A stretch of DNA of 22,913 bases from Candidatus Peregrinibacteria bacterium (GTDB lineage Bacteria > Patescibacteriota > Gracilibacteria > UM-FILTER-43-11). The position numbers and the translations under genes are program-made. The stretch's first letter is position 1. Each line of letters opens with the position of its first letter. The stretch covers positions 1 through 22,913 of the forward strand of contig JAFGNE010000071.1 in assembly GCA_016927155.1 (NCBI GenBank), read 5' to 3'. The notes beneath the pieces were generated by a model. The model worked only from the letters and a program-made list of their open reading frames with translations, made no database searches and was not told the DNA's origin. Of the stretch, positions 15,618-22,712 are shown piece by piece.

Positions 15618-16178
15618 ATGGAAATTAACCTGAGCTGGGACCTCTTCGTGATTGTATTCTTCGCGGTCATCATCGCGTACAGTTTTATCATTGGCCGCAG
15701 CCAGACTCTTAAAATCATCATCGCCACGTACATCGCCATCCTCGCCGCGGACGGGATCGGGAATTTAGTGGAACGCTACTTGATGGGCGACAAACCCCTG
15801 GTGAACGTCCTCCATCTCACCAACAACGACAGCTCGCTGATTATCACCAAGATCTTCATCTTCGTGCTGGTCATCGTCCTCATTTCCACACGCGGGAAGT
15901 TCACGATCAACATGGACAAAACCGGCTCCTCATCCATGAACCTCATCCTCAATATGGCTTACGGCATTTTGAGCGCGGGCCTTATAACGAGCACCATCCT
16001 GATTTACACGTCCGGCGCTTCGCTGGTACAGGAAAGCAGCGTCATCATGAATGAGGCCGTGATGCAGATGTACCGCACCTCCCACATGGTGCAGCTGATG
16101 ATCAACAATTACAACGTGTGGTTCTCGCTGCCGGCTATCACTTTCGTGATCTCGAGCTTTATCGGGGAAGAAGCGTAA
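15618..16178 (+). CDS. CvpA-like multi-pass membrane protein
   Basis: A 186-residue membrane protein with four to five hydrophobic segments (about 9-26, 31-50, 72-91, 107-131 and 165-183). The general pattern, with IIGRSQTLKIIIATYIAIL early on, resembles CvpA-like proteins found in Patescibacteria, but I see no diagnostic motif, so this is a weak family call. It has its own promoter (15565-15593). It stands alone, and the next gene is convergent. Confidence 0.65.
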   Translation: MEINLSWDLFVIVFFAVIIAYSFIIGRSQTLKIIIATYIAILAADGIGNLVERYLMGDKPLVNVLHLTNNDSSLIITKIFIFVLVIVLISTRGKFTINMDKTGSSSMNLILNMAYGILSAGLITSTILIYTSGASLVQESSVIMNEAVMQMYRTSHMVQLMINNYNVWFSLPAITFVISSFIGEEA

Positions 16179-16288
16179 AAGCGATACTATTTGCCGGGTC
16201 TTTTGCCAGCCGCTTTCCGCCCCCCTGTTTCTTTATTGGTAAGTTTGCCCAGGCCCGGGAGGAATGGTATTTTTGCGAAACTTTTCCG
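16179..16288. other. Spacer between convergent genes
   Basis: 110 bp between the CvpA-like stop and the antitoxin-like stop. I see no gene, repeat or convincing terminator hairpin in it. Confidence 0.6.
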
Positions 16289-16807
16289 TCATTGCGCCTT
16301 CTTATTTATACGGGCTTTAAGCAATTTCCTTATCGAAACCTTGCCCGTCACTATATCTAAAAACAGTTTAAGTTCTTCCGCGGAAAACCCTTTAACCAAA
16401 TCAAGTTTTTCAACTTGTTCAAGTGTAAGATTAGTTGTCTTAGGTTTTTGGGCTTCTTCATACGGGCCTAACACAGCCATTTTTTTTCCTTTGCGCTCGA
16501 TAATAAAATGCATTCCCATACTGGCTTCCTCAAGCATTGAGCCGCGATTATCTTTAATATCCAAAGGCGAAATAATTTTAACTTTATCGTCGAGAAAAGA
16601 TTCCTCGTTGAAAGCCGCAGGTTCATTATCAGCTTTATCATAACGTCGCATGACAAATAATATCTTCGTCCGACGCCTGACCAAAAAGATAACCCCCTTG
16701 GCAATTTCAGAAAAAATTTCCCCTCTATTGTCGCGCAGTTCTACTGTAGAGATAATGCGAACCTTTGGAGGACTGACCAATGGCGTTTTATGCAATTTTT
16801 TAGCCAT
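16289..16807 (-). CDS. Tandem Phd/YefM-like antitoxin protein without a toxin partner
   Basis: A 172-residue protein with an internal duplication exactly 60 residues apart. Residues 16-59 (VRIISTVELRDNRGEIFSEI...) and 76-119 (VKIISPLDIKDNRGSMLEEA...) share IIS, DNRG, E, G, F, R, K, V and Y positions. Each looks like the N-terminal DNA-binding fold of Phd/YefM antitoxins (S-x-E-L-R-x-N...G-x-x-L, then a basic strand). The C-terminal 50 residues are helical and charged, where an antitoxin would bind its toxin. I chose ATG at 16807 over TTG at 16813. No toxin gene lies next to it on either side. The gene and its flanks are A+T-richer than the neighbours, which suggests transfer. The function is inferred from fold only. 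Confidence 0.65.
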   Translation of the reverse strand: MAKKLHKTPLVSPPKVRIISTVELRDNRGEIFSEIAKGVIFLVRRRTKILFVMRRYDKADNEPAAFNEESFLDDKVKIISPLDIKDNRGSMLEEASMGMHFIIERKGKKMAVLGPYEEAQKPKTTNLTLEQVEKLDLVKGFSAEELKLFLDIVTGKVSIRKLLKARINKKAQ

Positions 16808-16828
16808 AATCAACGAAAAATGGTATTT

Positions 16829-16857
16829 ATTTTACATAAAATAATGATTAAAGTCAA
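16829..16857 (-). promoter_or_regulatory. Promoter of the antitoxin-like gene
   Basis: On the minus strand TTGACT (16857-16852), an exact 17-bp spacer and TAAAAT (16834-16829). The start near 16822 leaves a 15-nt leader. An autoregulating antitoxin would be expected to bind here. Confidence 0.65.
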
Positions 16858-16868
16858 CTTTAAAAAAT

Positions 16869-16936
16869 CCGATAAATAACGGCTTTAGCACCCTTAGCCT
16901 CGACTTACTAATCGCAATTATCGGCTTAAAGAAGCC
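16869..16936 (-). terminator. Possible terminator region after tRNA-Lys
   Basis: Going downstream from the tRNA 3' end: a small hairpin GGCTT/AAGCC (16936-16923), then a wider stem CCGATAA/TTATCGG (16924-16918 with 16875-16869) followed by ATTTTTT. The long loop makes this weaker than a classic terminator. Confidence 0.4.
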
Positions 16937-16940
16937 AAAA

Positions 16941-17016
16941 TGGTGGGTGCACTGGGACTCGAACCCAGGACCAATAGCTTAAAAGGCTACTGCTCTACCA
17001 ACTGAGCTATGCACCC
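16941..17016 (-). tRNA. tRNA-Lys (TTT)
   Basis: A 76-nt cloverleaf with CCA encoded. The acceptor stem GGGTGCA pairs with TGCACCC; D arm GCTCAGTTGGTAGAGC; anticodon stem GTAGC/GCTAT with loop CTTTTAA, hence anticodon TTT; T arm CTGGG/CCCAG with loop TTCGAGT. All parts are standard. Confidence 0.97.
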
Positions 17017-17020
17017 AAGC

Positions 17021-17036
17021 AGATGCGAGAAACGCG
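17021..17036 (-). repeat. 16-bp sequence shared by both tRNA genes, copy 2
   Basis: The minus strand reads CGCGTTTCTCGCATCT, identical to 14211-14226, ending 4 nt before tRNA-Lys. The two copies are therefore inverted relative to each other. Confidence 0.85.
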
Positions 17037-17047
17037 GTTCGAACGCA

Positions 17048-17079
17048 GGTTTGTCCCGACCTTTAGGGGAGGGCAAACC
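17048..17079. repeat. Hairpin upstream of tRNA-Lys
   Basis: GGTTTG plus CCC (17048-17057) pairs with GGG plus CAAACC (17071-17079), one bulged T. It would form in the leader of a tRNA-Lys transcript started at the candidate promoter 17105-17132, or could be an interspersed repeat. Confidence 0.5.
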
Positions 17080-17104
17080 GAAGCGAGAATGAATTCCGTA
17101 GAAA

Positions 17105-17132
17105 AGTATGAAGGACTTTTCAAAAAATTCAA
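17105..17132 (-). promoter_or_regulatory. Candidate promoter for tRNA-Lys
   Basis: On the minus strand TTGAAT (17132-17127), a 16-bp spacer and CATACT (17110-17105). It would give a leader of about 82 nt before the tRNA. Confidence 0.35.
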
Positions 17133-17153
17133 GCGTTTCCCTTCTCGATATTC

Positions 17154-17162
17154 TGGTAAATT
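17154..17162 (+). promoter_or_regulatory. Extended -10 for the sugar-nucleotide reductase gene
   Basis: TGGTAAATT (17154-17162) with no clear -35. The start near 17169 lies 16 nt before the ATG at 17185 and 37 nt before the ATG at 17206. Confidence 0.4.
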
Positions 17163-17205
17163 AACGTGATTTAGTTTAAAGTTAATGAAGATTAAAGTCA
17201 ATTCA

Positions 17206-18057
17206 ATGGCAAAAAAAATTCTCCTCTTCGGCGCGACAGGCTTTATCGGCTCTTCTTTTAAGGGGGCTTTAGAAAAAAAGGGCTACGAAGTGCATGGCCC
17301 GAGGATTGAAGTGACGGACGCTTCGGAAGTGCAAAAAACTTTTACCGAAATCCGGCCCGATATCGCGATCAACGCCACGGGCAAAACAGGCGCGCCCAAC
17401 GTGGACTGGTGCGAAACGCATCCTATGGAAACACTGATGGTCAACGTGAGCGGATCGCTCAATATTGCCGCCATAGCCTATGGCATGGGGGTTCACATAG
17501 TGCAGGTTTGCAGCGGATGCCTTTATAGCGGCGATAACGGCGGAAAAGGCTTTACGGAAGAAAGTGAACCCAATTATTCCGGATCGCTTTACACGCGCTC
17601 GCGAATCTATTCAGAAAAACTGTTAAAGGAATTCCCTAATGTTTTGCAGTTGCGGATCCGCATCCCCCTTATCGGCAGGCCGCATCCCAAAAACCTGATC
17701 GATAAGCTGCTCCGTTATCCCACTATGATTAATATCCCCAATTCCTGCACAGTCATGGAAGATTTCATCCCTGCCGCCATACAGCTGATGGAAATGGGCG
17801 AAAAAGGCGTTTTTAACATGACCAACATCGGCGCCATGGACCATAAGAGCATTATGGAAATGTATAAAGAAATCGTTGATCCCGCGTTTGAAATCAGCTT
17901 GATGCCGGAAAAAGAGCAGGCGGAACTTTGCCTGCGCCGCTCCAATTGCGTTCTGAATACCGACAAACGCGAAAAACGGGGTGTTCACATGCCGCCTTTA
18001 GCGGATTCTTTGCGCCGGATACTGAAAGAATATAAGGCCAACGCCAAAAAAACGTAA
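17206..18057 (+). CDS. RmlD/RHM-like nucleotide-sugar epimerase/reductase (extended SDR)
   Basis: A 283-residue NAD(P)-dependent protein. The dinucleotide loop is GATGFIG (9-15). The segments GKTGAPNVDWCETHP, CSGCLY, GSLYTRSRIYSEKLL, RIRIPLIGRPHPKN, INIPNSCTVMED and GVFNMTNIG follow closely the reductase half of plant RHM/UER1 rhamnose synthase and bacterial RmlD, which reduces the 4-keto-6-deoxy sugar to give rhamnose. The catalytic YxxxK reads Y129-TRS-R133, with Arg for Lys. I chose ATG 17206 because MAKKILLFG is where this family normally begins; ATG 17185, in frame, is the alternative. Its last 73 bp overlap the convergent comEC gene. No other rhamnose genes are in the window. Confidence 0.82.
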   Translation: MAKKILLFGATGFIGSSFKGALEKKGYEVHGPRIEVTDASEVQKTFTEIRPDIAINATGKTGAPNVDWCETHPMETLMVNVSGSLNIAAIAYGMGVHIVQVCSGCLYSGDNGGKGFTEESEPNYSGSLYTRSRIYSEKLLKEFPNVLQLRIRIPLIGRPHPKNLIDKLLRYPTMINIPNSCTVMEDFIPAAIQLMEMGEKGVFNMTNIGAMDHKSIMEMYKEIVDPAFEISLMPEKEQAELCLRRSNCVLNTDKREKRGVHMPPLADSLRRILKEYKANAKKT

Positions 18058-19463
18058 TAACCGAATATCATCCAAAGTCTCGCCCCGCCAATATCGACGC
18101 TGGCATAGGGGACGGCGGCAAGTATTTCGATGATTTTGATGATATAAGTGAGGATTCCCCATGCGATGTAGGCGATGAGCAGGCCGACAGGCGGCAGGAA
18201 GAGTGAAACAGCAACGGCGGCAAAACCGAACATCATGGCGGGCGGGATGGCGAAGGCCACGAGCAAGTTAGCGAGCGGCGCGATCAAAGACAGGCGTTCA
18301 AAGCTATAAATGATGATGGGAAGCGCCATCACCTGGGCGGACATCGTCATTACGATGGCTTCACGGATGCCTAAGGTCTCGGGCAGTTTTTCAGCGTATT
18401 TTTTGAATAAGGGGGAAACGTACATAAGCCCCAGCACGGCCGCGAACGAAAGCTGGAAACCCACGTCCCACCATAAAATTTTAGGATTCCAGAGCACCAT
18501 AAAAAAGGCGGTGAAAAGGATGGTGATGTGGATGTTGTTCTGCCGCCCGCAGTTAAGGGCGATAAGCCCCAAAATTCCCATGATGCTCGCGCGCACAACG
18601 GAAGGGCTTGCCCCCACAAACAAAGTAAAAAGGATAATGGCGGCGATGGCGATGAAAAAAGCGGTTTTTCGCGGAAAGCTTTTCAAACACCACATTACGG
18701 CCGCGATGATGATGGCAATATTGTAACCGCTGATGGCGATGATATGGGTAAGCCCGGTGATATTGAATTTTTCCATTAATTCCGGCGGTATGCCCTTGCG
18801 CGCGCCCACGAGCAACCCCGCCTCAAAGCTCGCCTGCGGCTCGGGAAATAGCCGATTGATCCGGGACATGAATGTTTCCTGCAGGGCGTACATCGCCTTC
18901 CAAAACAGGCTCCCCTGCCCCGTCTGCAAAACCGTGACCCGCGGGCGGTACATCACCGAATAAATGCTATACCGGCTCAGGTAATTGCCGTAATCGAAAT
19001 CATCGATCTTCCCAGGCGCCAAAAGTTCGCCTTTGACACGGATTTTATCGCCATATTGGTACTGCGGATATTTGGGCAGGGAGATAAGGATATTTCCTCC
19101 GACCTGCCTTTCAACCAGCCCCACAACCAGCCCCTCAACCCGCACGGTATATTTCGCCTTGTCGCGCCTGATGTCCGCCTCGGTAACCAATCCGACAAAT
19201 TCCATCTTCTGCCCATTGTAATAATCGACCTGGTCGGGCGTTACACGATGCTCGCTCATCTGCGCGCGCAAAAGCCCGAGGCAAAAGAAAACAATAAAAA
19301 GAAAACCCAAGCCGTAAAATTTCCGGCGCGAAAGAAAAAATAAGCCAAAACATCCTAAGGCGACACCCGCGCACAAAAAAACGGGCGGCGACCCCAAGCG
19401 ATACAAAAGCACGCCCGCCAAAAACCCGATAATCGTAAAAATGGTATAAAAAGACCTTCCCAT
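17985..19463 (-). CDS. comEC: ComEC/Rec2 DNA uptake channel, without nuclease domain
   Basis: A 492-residue polytopic membrane protein. An N-terminal membrane pair (about 8-65) precedes an OB-like DUF4131 domain (about 84-178, MEFVGLVTEADIRRDKAKYT), then the competence domain with LTHIIAISGYNIAII (about 238-252), VGASPSVVRASIMG, and WWDVGFQLSFAAVLGL. ComEC carries single-stranded DNA across the cytoplasmic membrane in natural transformation. The C-terminal metallo-beta-lactamase domain of full-length ComEC is missing, so the protein ends soon after the last membrane helix. It has its own promoter inside the rsmA end. Its last 73 bp overlap the reductase gene on the opposite strand. Confidence 0.93.
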   Translation of the reverse strand: MGRSFYTIFTIIGFLAGVLLYRLGSPPVFLCAGVALGCFGLFFLSRRKFYGLGFLFIVFFCLGLLRAQMSEHRVTPDQVDYYNGQKMEFVGLVTEADIRRDKAKYTVRVEGLVVGLVERQVGGNILISLPKYPQYQYGDKIRVKGELLAPGKIDDFDYGNYLSRYSIYSVMYRPRVTVLQTGQGSLFWKAMYALQETFMSRINRLFPEPQASFEAGLLVGARKGIPPELMEKFNITGLTHIIAISGYNIAIIIAAVMWCLKSFPRKTAFFIAIAAIILFTLFVGASPSVVRASIMGILGLIALNCGRQNNIHITILFTAFFMVLWNPKILWWDVGFQLSFAAVLGLMYVSPLFKKYAEKLPETLGIREAIVMTMSAQVMALPIIIYSFERLSLIAPLANLLVAFAIPPAMMFGFAAVAVSLFLPPVGLLIAYIAWGILTYIIKIIEILAAVPYASVDIGGARLWMIFGYYVFLALALYSFSIRRKESAKGGM

Positions 19464-19494
19464 AAAAATAAATTACGGGAAGGCGCGGATAAAC

Positions 19495-19523
19495 ATTATG
19501 ACAAATGTTTTAGTTTTTGTCAA
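19495..19523 (-). promoter_or_regulatory. comEC: Strong promoter of comEC
   Basis: On the minus strand a perfect TTGACA (19523-19518), within the last rsmA codons, a 17-bp spacer and CATAAT (19500-19495). The start near 19488 gives a 25-nt leader before the ATG at 19463. Confidence 0.7.
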
Positions 19524-20331
19524 CAAGCTTTATCCAATCCCCTATTTCAAGGTCTTCGGGGCGCAGATCCGGATCCAGGCCGGCTTTTTTGATAATGACT
19601 TCCGCCTCCGCAGGCTCCACACGCCACGCGGCGGCCAAAGTGTTGCGGAGTTTTTTGCGCTTTTGGGAATAGCCCCCATGCACCACTCGGAAAAAATCTT
19701 TCAGTTCCCTTTCCGGCACCAATGGCTTCTCATAAACTTCGATCCGCAAGACCGCCGAATCCACTTTTGGCGTGGGATAAAACGAAGCGGCTTTGACGAT
19801 GGCGACAATCTCTGGTCTTCCGAAAACCTGTGTTTCAATCGTGATCACGCTTTTTCCTGTTTTCCCGATCACTTTCTCCGCCACTTCCTTTTGCACTAGA
19901 ATGACCATTTTATTCGGCCGGCAGGCAGACTGGAGAAAATGTTTGATGAGGGGCGAAGTGATGTAATAAGGGATATTGGCGACCACTTTGTACCCCTTGT
20001 TCTTAAGCCCATACCGGTCAATCCTCCAATTGAGGATATCGGAATGGATGATTTCCAGATTCGGCACTCCCTTAAACCGCCTTTTCATCACTTCGACCAT
20101 ATCGGCATCAAACTCGACGGTAATGACGCGCTTGGCTTTTTGGATGAGGCGTTCAGTCAAAAATCCGGTACCCGGCCCCACTTCCACAACAGTATCGGAC
20201 GAATGGATGTTGGCCGTCTGGACGATGCGCTCAAGAGCCTCCTCATCCACCAAAAAATTCTGCCCGAAACTCTTTTTCGCCCAAAGGCCGTGCAAGCGCA
20301 GGATACCCTGTAATTCGACAAGTTTGGACAT
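19510..20331 (-). CDS. rsmA: 16S rRNA dimethyladenosine transferase RsmA (KsgA)
   Basis: A 273-residue S-adenosylmethionine-dependent enzyme that dimethylates two adjacent adenines (A1518 and A1519 in E. coli numbering) near the 3' end of 16S rRNA during 30S assembly. Marks in order: KKSFGQNFLVD (about 19-29), motif I VEVGPGTGFLT (GPGTG at 52-56), acidic VEFDADM, and catalytic motif IV NIPYY (119-123), then FYPTPKVDSAVLRI and the C-terminal helical domain. The start MSKLVELQGIL fits the family. A hairpin-rich spacer precedes it. Confidence 0.95.
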   Translation of the reverse strand: MSKLVELQGILRLHGLWAKKSFGQNFLVDEEALERIVQTANIHSSDTVVEVGPGTGFLTERLIQKAKRVITVEFDADMVEVMKRRFKGVPNLEIIHSDILNWRIDRYGLKNKGYKVVANIPYYITSPLIKHFLQSACRPNKMVILVQKEVAEKVIGKTGKSVITIETQVFGRPEIVAIVKAASFYPTPKVDSAVLRIEVYEKPLVPERELKDFFRVVHGGYSQKRKKLRNTLAAAWRVEPAEAEVIIKKAGLDPDLRPEDLEIGDWIKLVDKN

Positions 20332-20537
20332 GGCACCATGCTAATCGAAATTAGGATATATGGAAAGGGCCTCGACTTGCGTCGAGGCCCGTGCGTCTTG
20401 CTCGTTGTTACGGTAGAGCCCATGGGAATAGGGCTAGCAAATAAGCCCCTATGCTAACGGTTATGGCGGCAAAAGTGTAAACTTAATTGCCGCAATAATA
20501 ACATAAAATGTCAATACTTTTACATTTTTTCCGCCCC
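20332..20537 (-). other. Hairpin-dense spacer between pcrA and rsmA
   Basis: 206 bp with no gene but four stem-loops. From the pcrA side: GCGGCAA/TTGCCGC (20466-20472 with 20487-20493), extended by AAGT/ACTT inside; ATAGGGCT with AAGCCCCTAT (20428-20435 with 20443-20452, one bulge), which competes with AGCCC/GGGCT (20417-20421 with 20431-20435); a perfect 10-bp GGGCCTCGAC/GTCGAGGCCC (20367-20376 with 20381-20390), followed on the minus strand by CTTTCC; and CTAAT-TTCG-ATTAG (20354-20341), just before rsmA. A perfect TTGACA lies at 20514-20509, but its -10 is poor. Part is probably the pcrA terminator; the rest may be an rsmA leader. Confidence 0.6.
20367..20390 (-). terminator. Perfect 10-bp hairpin, possible pcrA terminator
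   Basis: The stem GGGCCTCGAC/GTCGAGGCCC has a 4-nt loop and is followed on the minus strand by CTTTCC, a short U tract. It lies about 150 bp after the pcrA stop. Confidence 0.5.
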
Positions 20538-22712
20538 CTAATCCACCTTTTCCAATGGCGCGATGTTTGCCGCGAATTTCTTGATGCCGTAGGCCTTATC
20601 CTTAAACGCCACCGTAACCAAATCACCCCGGCGTTCCACCACCACTCCCTCGCCAAAGGTGGCATGGATAACATGGTCGCCGTCTTTGAATTTTTCCTCG
20701 GCAATTTTGGGCCTTTTTGGTGTCTTTTCCTCCGCCTGTTCTTCCTGCATTCCCACAAAAGCCGACTCTTCACCCCAGCCGGAGCGGACGACCAGGTGCT
20801 CGGGGATGTCGTAGATGAACCGCGAAAGGGGGTTGTTCTGGTAATTACCGTAAAGGTTCCTCTGTTTCGCGGCCAAAAGGTAAAGCTTTTTCATGGCGCG
20901 GGTCACGCCCACATACATCAGGCGGCGCTCCTCCTCAAGCTGGGCCTCATCCAGGAGCGTGCGGCTGTGTGGGAAGATGTTTTCCTCACAACCCACGATG
21001 AAAACATAGGGGTATTCCAGCCCTTTTACCGAGTGCAGGGTCATCAAAGTGACCACGTTTTCGGTATCTTTCAGCTGGTCGGTATCGGCCACCAGAGCGA
21101 CTTCTTCTAAAAATGAGGAAAGCGAAACTTCAGGCTCAAGCCCGTCGTATTTGCCGGCAACCGTTATAAGTTCCAAAACGTTTTCGTAACGCATCTCCCC
21201 TTCCTCGGTGCCGTCCATCAGGAAACCCTTATAGTCAATATCGCGGACCATCTGCTTGATGAGGTAGGAAACCTCCTTTTGTTTCGCAAGTTCTTTCCAC
21301 TTGGTCACATTATCCCAAAACCTGGTGAGCGAGGCCTTCCCTGTTTCGCCCAGCTCTTCCACCATTTCCACATGTTTCAGTACTTCGGCCAGCGTAAGCG
21401 AACGGGCGAGCGCGAAAGCCTGGAGTTTTTGAACGGTGCCCTCGCCGATGCGCCGCGGCGGGACATTGATGACGCGAAGTAAGCTATCGGTGTCGTTCGG
21501 GTTATGGATGATCCGGAGATACGCCAAAAGGTCTTTGATTTCCTTCCGCGCGTAAAACTTCACGCCGCCGATCACTTTATAGGGTAGGCCGTATTTTAAA
21601 AACATTTCTTCCACGACACGCGACTGGGCGTTGGTGCGGTAAAGCACCACAATATCTTTTAGCCTCACTTTCTCGCCCATCAGCCGCTCAATTTCACCGG
21701 CCACTTTTTCGGCCTCTTCGTATTCGGAACGGACATGCCACACTTCCAGGGCATCACCGCCTTTCTGCTCGGTCCACATCTTCTTTTCGGGGCGCTTCTT
21801 GTTTTTCCCAATGATGGAATCGGCAGCGTCCAAAATGGGTTGGGTAGAACGGTAATTCTGCTCCAGCTTGATGATTTTGGCCTCGGAATAATCTTTCTCA
21901 AAATCGAGGATATTGGAAATGTCCGCGCCCCGGAACCCGTAAATGCTCTGGTCGCTGTCGCCGATCACGCACAGATTGCGGTATTTGTCGGCCAGCAGTT
22001 TCGTCAAAACATACTGCACATGATTGGTGTCCTGGTACTCGTCCACATTAATGAACCGCCATTTTTCCTGATACTCATCAAGCACATCGGGATGCTCTTT
22101 AAAAAGGCGCACGGTGTAAAGGAGCAAATCATCAAAATCCAGCGCGTTATTGGCCTTCAGCCTTTTTTCATATGCGAAATAAAGCATAGCCACCTGTTTC
22201 TCAAAAAAATTGGCCGCGCGGCCGTGGAAAACGTCAGGCCCTGCCATGGTATTTTTGGCCCTGGAAATCAGCGAAAGGGCTGCCCGTGGGGCGATCTTTT
22301 CATCATCCATCTGCATCTCTTTCATCACACGTCTCATCAGCGACTGGCTGTCGGTATCGTCATAAATCACGAAAGATTTTTCGCGGCCGAAACAATCAAA
22401 ATGTTTCCGTAAAATCCGGACGCAGACCGCATGGAACGTGCCAATCGTGGGACGGTTCGTTTCCTTCAGCCCCTCAAAATTCTCGGAAAGCAATTTTTCG
22501 ATGCGCCCCTTCATTTCGCCCGCCGCCTTGTTGGTGAACGTGACGGCTAGGATCTGCCAGGGCTTGGCCACCCCCTCTTTGATCAAATTGGCAATGCGGT
22601 AGGTTAAAGCGCGGGTTTTGCCGCTCCCCGCCCCCGCCACAATAAGAAGCGGCCCCTTTAAGGTTTCCGCGGCCTCGCGCTGCCGGTCGTTGAGTTCGTT
22701 CAGGAATATCAT
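20538..22712 (-). CDS. pcrA: UvrD/PcrA-type superfamily 1 DNA helicase
   Basis: A 724-residue 3'-5' helicase for repair and replication-fork maintenance. Motifs in order: Q motif LNDRQREA (7-14), Walker A GAGSGKT (27-33), VTFTNKAAGEM (57-67), GTFHAVCVRIL (91-101), Walker B VDEYQDTN (223-230), motif III GDSDQSIYGFRGAD (251-264), QNYRST, motif V TLMTLHSVKGLEYPYVF and motif VI RRLMYVGVTRAMKKL. The last 50 residues (DGDHVIHATFGEGVV onward) form the Tudor-like domain typical of PcrA, which binds RNA polymerase in known homologues. Full length. The gene starts from a candidate promoter at 22735-22763 with a short leader. Confidence 0.95.
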   Translation of the reverse strand: MIFLNELNDRQREAAETLKGPLLIVAGAGSGKTRALTYRIANLIKEGVAKPWQILAVTFTNKAAGEMKGRIEKLLSENFEGLKETNRPTIGTFHAVCVRILRKHFDCFGREKSFVIYDDTDSQSLMRRVMKEMQMDDEKIAPRAALSLISRAKNTMAGPDVFHGRAANFFEKQVAMLYFAYEKRLKANNALDFDDLLLYTVRLFKEHPDVLDEYQEKWRFINVDEYQDTNHVQYVLTKLLADKYRNLCVIGDSDQSIYGFRGADISNILDFEKDYSEAKIIKLEQNYRSTQPILDAADSIIGKNKKRPEKKMWTEQKGGDALEVWHVRSEYEEAEKVAGEIERLMGEKVRLKDIVVLYRTNAQSRVVEEMFLKYGLPYKVIGGVKFYARKEIKDLLAYLRIIHNPNDTDSLLRVINVPPRRIGEGTVQKLQAFALARSLTLAEVLKHVEMVEELGETGKASLTRFWDNVTKWKELAKQKEVSYLIKQMVRDIDYKGFLMDGTEEGEMRYENVLELITVAGKYDGLEPEVSLSSFLEEVALVADTDQLKDTENVVTLMTLHSVKGLEYPYVFIVGCEENIFPHSRTLLDEAQLEEERRLMYVGVTRAMKKLYLLAAKQRNLYGNYQNNPLSRFIYDIPEHLVVRSGWGEESAFVGMQEEQAEEKTPKRPKIAEEKFKDGDHVIHATFGEGVVVERRGDLVTVAFKDKAYGIKKFAANIAPLEKVD

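Noticed and set aside
14229..17016. tRNA-flanked integrated mobile element
   Set aside because: No integrase, recombinase or duplicated tRNA 3' end is present; the repeats lie at the tRNA 5' sides, and the genes between are mostly housekeeping-like.
20508..22537. Several long open frames on the plus strand opposite pcrA
   Set aside because: They are antisense to a full-length, motif-complete helicase and have no recognisable domain or promoter of their own.
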